Source of the DNA: Entamoeba invadens IP1
Lineage: Eukaryota; Evosea; Mastigamoebida; Endamoebidae
Direction of reading: 5' to 3'
DNA length: 14,071 nucleotides
Assembly (NCBI RefSeq): GCF_000330505.1
Contig: NW_004440367.1
Span: 96,669 to 110,739 of the forward strand
The position numbers and the translations under genes were made by a program. Every line of letters starts with the position of its first letter. Positions within the stretch are counted from its first letter, which is position 1. Positions 9,098 through 14,071 of this stretch are shown here, in pieces. Under the pieces are notes generated by a model that was not told where the DNA came from, searched no databases, and worked only from the letters and a program-made list of their open reading frames with translations.

Positions 9098-9653
9098 TTA
9101 ACTAAACTTTACAAACCACAAAGCAAATTCCATAAATTCCACTTCATCATAAATCAAAGAGTTTTCAAGTGAGTTACCTTTTGCCAGTTTGTTCAACACC
9201 CACATTATTCTATAACCACATTCCCAAGACCCCCTTTGTTTTGGAGCTTGATACTTCAACAACTTAATATCACCAAAAGATCTTTGGATAAATTCCAATC
9301 TTTGTTTTGGAAAGTCACTTGGCAAAGTATTGTCTTCTTGTACATTGATCAACAAAGAATCATAATACAAAGCACTCCAGCCATTGCTTGTCTTAAACAA
9401 CAAGAACAACGCCCAGTAGTTTCCATGTATAAATATAAATAGGTATACCAACAATACAAAATTTTGGAGAATAATTAACGTCCCTACGAGTAATCAGTTC
9501 AATGCCAATGCATGTTAAACATTCGACGTTGTTGTTTAAATCGGACTGAATACTATCAATAAATTTATCAATTCTCTTGTCATTCAACCAGTCAAGTGTT
9601 ATCATTTTACAATCAGACAGGATAATATTTTATTTATCAGTAGTTAAAAATAA
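9098..9653 (-). pseudogene. Ulp1/C48-like cysteine peptidase domain, frameshifted
   Basis: Minus-strand frames read together give an Ulp1-type (clan CE, family C48) fold. It begins LDWLNDKRIDKFIDSIQSDL (ATG at 9605), followed in the next frame by GNYWALFLLF, ALYYDSLL and KQRGSWECGYRIMWVLNKLA, and ends at 9098. The shift lies at about 9425-9445. Of the four C48 catalytic positions, Asp (YYDSL), Gln and Cys (Q, five residues, C, as in the family's Q-xxxxx-C-G) are present, while the His normally before the conserved Trp is Tyr (codon 9416-9418). Ulp1 enzymes process or remove SUMO-like modifiers, and relatives are carried by several transposon groups. The frame of the ATG is open upstream through NIILSDCK and, past two stops, runs in phase into the lysine-rich tail of the transposase. 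This domain may therefore be the C-terminal part of that protein rather than a separate gene. Confidence 0.7.
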
Positions 9654-11362
9654 TTAATTAATAAACTTGTTGATTTGTCTTTTTTGAAATTTGGTCTCTC
9701 TTTGTCTCTTTTTTACTTGAAAAAAGCTTGATATTTTTAATCAATCGGTTTTGTTTCTTTGATTTCGTTTTTTTTCAATTTTCAACTTCTTTTCTTCTTT
9801 CTTGTCAATTGACTTGACTTTTTTTTAATTTCTTTTCAGTTCTTTTTTCTTTCTTTTCTAATTTTAGTTTATTCTTGGATTCAATTTCTTCAATCATTTT
9901 TTTTATCTCCAGAATCAACTCGAATTTTATTTTGAACTGATTCTGATTGACGCACTGGGAAGTTGACAAGTGCTCTGACAATATCTCCTCGTCTATATAG
10001 TTCCCGGGCAAGAAGGGGGTTACAAAGGCAGTAGTAATTACCATTACAACATCTAATAACATCAATACCTACTTATTTGAATGCGCTGATAACATTGGTG
10101 GTGGATTTTCATAACTGACTAAAATTTCAATAATTATCTTTGGTTATTTGTTCAACCTCCTTTGGTTAACTAAGTCATCAACAAATGATTCTTGCCTGTA
10201 CCTAGTAACCAATTGTTGATTTCATTTTATATTTTCAATTATAAAATCGTTTTTTTATAATTTAAATAAAACTCTGTTTTATCGCATATATTTTTGGAAT
10301 AATCAGGTTTCAGCCAGTTAAGTTCTTATTGTTTAGTTTTCAAATAATCAGTTCCATCTGACAAAATTACTGGTAAAGATGATGGTGTTGATTGTTTGGT
10401 TTAGACTTCATCAATGTTCATTTCCAAAATATTTGTACGTGCTCGGTGACTTTTCTGGTTTCCAAATATTCCAACGTCGCGCATTTGAAAAAAAGTTTGT
10501 TGTGTTCGGAATAAAGTGAATTACTCGAATGTTGTTTTTGGCAAGATTGTCGATGACACTTTTGTCATTGTGGCTACTACAGTTGTCCAAAAACAAAATC
10601 ACCGTTCCTTTGTAATTGTGAATAGTGCGGAGTTTGTTAATTTTAAAAATAAACACGTCATCGACCCATTCTTTGAAAAGTGTATTAGTCAAAGTACTTT
10701 TTTTCCAAACATAAAATGACAATTAGTCTCATCATAACCATGTTGATTTAAACATGAACTAATATGTCTTTTTGGGATAATGAAAGTTGGTTTTAACCGA
10801 TAACCTCTTGCATTAATACAAGCAGTATGGGTAATTTTCTTGATTGACTTGTCGGCTGCACAGCGAACTTTATCCAACTTGACATTAAGTGTAATAAACA
10901 TATTAAAATTTCGTGTATCAATAAATTCCTGGTGTCCACACTCATCCATATTAAAAATAAAGTTTGCTGGTATTCCTTCAATTGTTGAATCGACACGTTG
11001 AAAATAATCAACAATCGCTTCGTGTGTAACTCCTTATCTACTTTTTTCCACAACAACAGCTTTGACTAATTTGAATCCCAAATGATTCATTTTGTTGTAT
11101 ATTCCTTGTTTTGTATAAGTTATACCAAAACACTTTTCAATATATATTTTTATAAGTGTTGCAGTTAATGCCTTACCAAACTTCAATCGATTGATTATCA
11201 TTTCTTTAAGTTGGTTTTCTTGTTGATTTGAAAGTAAACTTTGTCCACCGACGCTTTTTTGTATTCCATTTTTTTGTTTATTCCAACATCTTTGAGCTGC
11301 GACAATCAACACAGTGATACTTTAAAAAGAGTACTCAAGCTTTTCAAATCAAAAGTGGTCAT
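9654..11362 (-). pseudogene. pogo/Tigger-like DDE_1 transposase, multiply frameshifted
   Basis: It starts at ATG 11362 (MTTFDLKSLSTLFKVS). After a shift near 11310 comes a helix-turn-helix-like DNA-binding region (AAQRCWNKQKNG, LSNQQENQLKEMI, YTKQGIYNKMNHLGFKLVK). Another shift near 11035-11045 leads to the catalytic core: FIFNMDECGHQEFID (first Asp), then, after a shift at the seven-T run 10698-10704 (plus strand), EWVDDVFIF and ILFLDNCSSHND (second Asp). The seven-A run 10488-10494 shifts into FQMRDVGIFGNQKSH (third Asp, 35 residues after the second). Stops at 10401-10403 and 10326-10328 interrupt the C-terminal region, where TTNVISAFK/VGIDVI (about 10118-10050) and NYIDEEILSEHLS still fit the family. 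A strongly basic coiled-coil tail (KLKLEKKEKRTEKKLKK) follows. The intact length would be well above 500 residues. The element is dead in cis, and no terminal inverted repeats could be paired. Confidence 0.8.
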
Positions 11363-11638
11363 AATAATTTTTTGTTTGTGTTATTCCATTGTTTGTATTC
11401 GGTTGTTATAAACCACACTTGTTGTTGTCTCGAACAAGAATTAATTAAAAAGTCGTAAGGAGTAATCACTTGTGTTTTTTACTGTTGTTAACACTCCTAT
11501 TTGGTTATTGTTCAATTTAAATAATTCATCATCGTTTAAACAGCTTATTAATTCCTTTGATAATTCATTATCAACTACAGGATGCAGAATAATTACTCGA
11601 CAAAGAATAAATTGATTGACAGAAACATGATTGGCCAA
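11361..11638 (-). pseudogene. unidentified coding fragment abutting the transposase start
   Basis: The minus strand from 11638 (no ATG; preceded by a stop) reads about 65 residues of ordinary protein-like composition, including VDNELSKELISCLNDDELFK and LNNNQIGVLTTVKNTSDYS, to a stop at 11441-11443. Shifting frame near 11455-11462 gives DFLINSCSRQQQVWFITTEY and onward to TGA at 11359-11361, which overlaps the transposase ATG (11360-11362) as ATGA. It may be the tail of an unrelated gene into which the element inserted, or extra N-terminal sequence of the element. I do not recognise the family. Confidence 0.4.
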
Positions 11639-11698
11639 AATGCCTTAATAATGATTTTTGGTGAGTTGTTTTTGGTTTGTTTTTTCGGAAATTACCAC

Positions 11699-11730
11699 TC
11701 AATCAATTTTTATTATTAGAAATTGATTGA
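11699..11730. repeat. perfect 11-bp inverted repeat, 10-base loop
   Basis: TCAATCAATTT (11699-11709) is the exact reverse complement of AAATTGATTGA (11720-11730). AAATTGATTGACA also occurs at 11609-11621 in the same orientation as the right arm. It separates the minus-strand fragment ending upstream at 11638 from the plus-strand pseudogene that starts at 11772. It could be a bidirectional promoter element, a transposon footprint or chance in AT-rich DNA. Confidence 0.5.
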
Positions 11731-11771
11731 CAAAGACTAAAAACAGCGTTTTATTTTTTCTGAAAACAAAA

Positions 11772-12364
11772 ATGGAACTGAACTTGATTAAAAAACATCT
11801 CTTCAAATAATTCAGTTCTGGATCTCCTCCAATTCAACAATTATGAATGTGAAAGGCCCGAGACTCTGTTAAAGCGTGTCAACAGGACTGCCGGAGACTT
11901 GGTGATTTCTATGGTATAATACATGGAAGTTGTTATAAATATTGGCAATTTGAATTTTTTGAATGGAATGTATTACCCCGAGTTTCCCGATAACTCAATT
12001 TGCTATAACAATTCATTGATGTGACTGACCAACACCGAAGTTTCAATGGAAGAAAAAGCTTTTTTACTCTTCCTTTCCATATCAGATACGGAAACTGTCG
12101 CTATTTCATCGGGCAGAATAAAGTATCGTTTAATGTTTGCTGAATTTGAAAAATATGTTTGAAACGCACTAAACTCTTTAATTGGACGACTTCTGGTGTG
12201 TTTCTAAAAGCACGGCAAGTGCTCATAATGTCACAAAGCTTTCACTTTATAAAGTAGAAACAATTACCTCAACGTGCTCTCTTCCCGAAGATAATTTAAA
12301 GAATAACGAATCTTCACAAAACACAAAAGAACATTTCCCGCATTCTAAACAAATTTTTCTGTAA
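11772..12364 (+). pseudogene. unidentified plus-strand pseudogene with in-frame stops
   Basis: ATG at 11772 starts MELNLIK; past an A6 run (11790-11795) frame 1 then reads coherently for about 130 codons. Examples are DLLQFNNYECERPETLLKRV, GDLVISMV, YMEVVINIGNLNFLNGMYYP and EFPDNSICYNNSLM, then EEKAFLLFLSISDTETVAIS and FEKYV. It is broken only by stops at 11917-11919, 12022-12024 and 12160-12162, not by frameshifts. A later shift near 12165-12185 continues as DDFWCVSKSTASAHNVTKLS and ends with TAA at 12362-12364. G+C is clearly higher than in flanking spacer. The opposite strand also gives partial open frames here, but the plus-strand frame is the longest consistent one. I do not recognise the protein; it appears soluble, with no signal peptide or membrane segment. 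Confidence 0.5.
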
Positions 12365-12506
12365 ATTATGACTTCTTTGTTGCTTTGGGTTTTATTTCTT
12401 CTGTGGCTTTCATAATTTCCTCTCCATCTTGGCATGGTTTTTTTCACTCCACTTTTGGAGAGTTTTGAACACATTTCAAATTCAAATTATTCGGTTATGA
12501 ACTGAA

Positions 12507-12544
12507 TAGACATGATATCTCAAGCTTGGTCAATATCATGTCTA
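12507..12544. repeat. perfect 12-bp inverted repeat, 14-base loop
   Basis: TAGACATGATAT (12507-12518) pairs exactly with ATATCATGTCTA (12533-12544). The loop contains AAGCTT. It is the second longest perfect stem I see in the window, and it again sits beside a pseudogene edge. No gene-ending or promoter function can be assigned from sequence. Confidence 0.65.
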
Positions 12545-13061
12545 AAAAGAAAGAATATAACAACAGTTTTTATTGGATAATAATTTTTTTATGTTATTTT
12601 TTTAAATATTTTTTTATGTTTTTTATTTCAAGCATTACCGTTATAATTATTACTCATATTACTACATATAGCAAAACCAAGTTTATGGTAAAATAACTGA
12701 ATTAATTTATTCGAGAAATGTAAACAAAATCACCTAATGATGGTTCTCAAACCTTAATAAAAATTACTCTGAAAATTAAAAATAGAATTTTGTCATCCCT
12801 ATTTTCTTTGTCAAGTGATTTTTCAGCCTTCTGTATTTTCATTATTGAAATAAAGGGGTGGGAAAAACCCGCTTTTAATATTTTTTGGTGAATAATGGTA
12901 AAATGTTTTCTAAATGTTATTTGATTTTATTTTTTATTTACAGTGGTATTCACTTTAGATCCTTTACCCGGCATTTTAAATAATTTTTTATGCATTTTAA
13001 TAAAACTGTTTTCATAATTTTTATTAATTCGGAAATTATAATAAATTGTATAAACACTTTA

Positions 13062-13180
13062 AATAAAACAAACGGAAAAAGAGAAAAAAAGATTGGAAAC
13101 AAAATAATTCGAGTTTTACAAATAAATCAAACGGCACGAAAATAAATCAGTCGGAACATTAATAAATATATTCTGCATTT
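13062..13180. repeat. 20-bp imperfect repeats (AATAAATCA-NN-CGG)
   Basis: Units start at 13121 (AATAAATCAAACGGCACGAA), 13141 (AATAAATCAGTCGGAACATT) and, more degraded, 13161 (AATAAATATATTCTGCATTT), in an exact 20-base period. A detached copy, AATAAAACAAACGGAAAAAG, begins at 13062. They lie 140-260 bases beyond the stop codon of the mariner-type transposase, where the subterminal region of its transposon should be. They could be transposase-binding repeats, or merely a local tandem expansion. Confidence 0.5.
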
Positions 13181-13323
13181 ATAATTAATTCACTTATTTT
13201 TTAATTATTTCGTCACCAAATCAATTATAGTAAATTTTTATTTAAATAATTATAACAAAACAATGAATAGTTGTTTGTTTATTGAACTTAAAATATCTTT
13301 AACAAAAAGCCAACAATAAAAAA

Positions 13324-14071
13324 TTATAAATCTTCTCTTGCAAAAGCTCGTCGCCATATTTCATTTCTGCACCGCTGCATTGACGCGTTGATTTCATGTG
13401 CTTGAATTTCTTCAAATGATTTTTTTATTTTTTCAATCATGTCTTGAAGATTTTCCCAATTTCTGATGCTTTCCTCGGTTCTTCGCTTCCAAAAACCGAA
13501 AACATTCTCAATAGGATTGAGTTCGGGTGAATATGCTGCATTGAAAACGATACAATGTTGGGTACCGTTAACCATAGCTAAAATATCATTATGAATTGAA
13601 CAGTTATCACACCAGAATACGACTCGTATCTTTGCTTCATCATAAACCGACATGAGTCTTTTGAAATAACTATTAAATATTTCTTTGTCGTTACTCCCAC
13701 ACACAAGGTTACAGTGACCCATACCACTACTATCAATAGCTGCAGTGGAAGTTAGCCTCATTCCCCTTTTCAGTTTAGTTAAAAAACACTTCTTACCCAC
13801 TGGAGACCATCCATAAACAGAAGTACAGGCAATTGTCCAGGCAGTCTCGTCTATGCACACCCAAGTATAACCCGCCTTAATTTTATCATTTAGTTCTTGA
13901 ATCGCGGTTATACGTCTTGTTTTATTGTCTTCGCTGTTTGCTGCTGCTCCTCTATTTGTTGCTCTTTTGAATGATAGTGTTCCCAAATCTCCAGCATCTC
14001 CATTTATGATTTTACCTTTTATCATTCTCAAAAATGAAGCCTCCGAAGGCACTAACTGTTCTGCTTCTTTT
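13324..14071 (-). CDS. mariner/IS630-type (DDE_3) transposase, N terminus cut off by window edge
   Basis: The reading frame is open from the right edge (14071) to TAA at 13324-13326, about 248 visible codons, with no in-frame stop or shift. The catalytic triad is clear: first Asp in YTWVCIDETAW (codon 13849-13851), YGWSPVGKK after it, second Asp in VVFWCDNCSIHND, and Glu in YSPELNPIENVFGFWKRR. By my count 80 residues separate the two Asp and 32 separate the second Asp from the Glu. The enzyme cuts and joins transposon ends at TA targets in the nucleus. The DNA-binding N terminus (usually paired helix-turn-helix, about 100 residues) lies beyond the window; the GTG at 14050-14052 is not a credible eukaryotic start because the frame continues upstream. 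Normal G+C and undamaged motifs suggest a recent arrival compared with the other, broken genes here. Only the 3' end of the element is visible. Confidence 0.92.
   Translation of the reverse strand, partial: KEAEQLVPSEASFLRMIKGKIINGDAGDLGTLSFKRATNRGAAANSEDNKTRRITAIQELNDKIKAGYTWVCIDETAWTIACTSVYGWSPVGKKCFLTKLKRGMRLTSTAAIDSSGMGHCNLVCGSNDKEIFNSYFKRLMSVYDEAKIRVVFWCDNCSIHNDILAMVNGTQHCIVFNAAYSPELNPIENVFGFWKRRTEESIRNWENLQDMIEKIKKSFEEIQAHEINASMQRCRNEIWRRAFAREDL

Larger units (their letters stand above)
12365..13323. other. spacer between pseudogene and transposase
   Basis: Bases 12365-12480 still have coding-like composition and a minus-strand open frame (12247-12474, with a Cys-rich KICLECGKCSFVF stretch), but no family is recognisable and it overlaps the plus-strand pseudogene. 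From about 12545 onward the sequence is AT-rich without a gene. It holds the hairpin at 12507-12544 and the 20-bp repeats at 13062-13180, both listed separately. Confidence 0.5.

Noticed and set aside
9236..9442. Plus-strand frame opposite the Ulp1 domain
   Set aside because: Antisense shadow of the minus-strand peptidase motifs.
10516..10719. Plus-strand frame opposite the transposase core
   Set aside because: Antisense shadow; the DDE motifs are on the minus strand.
10793..11056. Minus-strand frame overlapping the first catalytic Asp region
   Set aside because: The neighbouring frame carries NMDECGHQEF and joins the rest of the transposase, so this one is a shadow.
12247..12474. Minus-strand frame with Cys-rich KICLECGKC, possible zinc finger
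   Set aside because: Only two CxxC-like pairs without His or proper spacing, and it is antisense to a longer plus-strand pseudogene; kept as uncertain rather than called.

Overview
The window is about 14 kb of very AT-rich (roughly 75-80 % A+T by eye) eukaryotic DNA. The mixture of a decayed actin fragment, a TLDc-domain coding region, a secreted/type I membrane protein relic, an Ulp1-type cysteine peptidase and two kinds of DDE transposase best fits a protist. An Entamoeba species rich in DNA transposons (E. invadens- or E. moshkovskii-like) is my preferred guess. It rests on gene content and base composition, not on a database match, and I hold it at about 0.5.

The window is mostly a gene graveyard. 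Reading left to right: a possible last few codons of a gene entering from the left (1-51, +); long AT-rich spacer; an actin gene fragment (about 1260-1512, -) with an in-frame stop beside a perfect 13-bp hairpin; about 1.9 kb of empty spacer; a pogo/DDE_1-type transposase relic (3454-3681, +); a TLDc-domain gene broken at both ends (about 3723-4540, +); about 2.2 kb of spacer containing a short GC-richer patch with direct repeats (6258-6405); an unidentified broken gene (6771-7104, -); and a broken gene for a signal-peptide, single-transmembrane protein (7543-8595, +).

The right part is dominated by mobile DNA. From 11362 down to 9098 on the minus strand runs a decayed element. It encodes an N-terminal helix-turn-helix-like region, a pogo/Tigger-like DDE_1 catalytic core (D, D, D with 35 residues between the last two), a characteristic transposase C-terminal segment and a lysine-rich tail. 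An Ulp1/C48-like cysteine peptidase domain then follows in the same reading frame as the end of that tail. An unidentified minus-strand fragment (11361-11638) abuts it, followed by an unidentified plus-strand pseudogene (11772-12364). The window ends inside the one clearly intact coding region, a mariner/IS630-type (DDE_3) transposase (13324-14071, -, running off the right edge). It is flanked on its 3' side by 20-bp imperfect repeats.

No rRNA, tRNA, CRISPR or bacterial-type operon is seen. The genes do not form a pathway; what links them is transposition and decay. The most noteworthy observations are the apparent transposase plus Ulp1-peptidase arrangement, the second relic of the same transposase family at 3.5 kb, and the repeated coincidence of frame breaks with homopolymer runs of exactly seven A or T.
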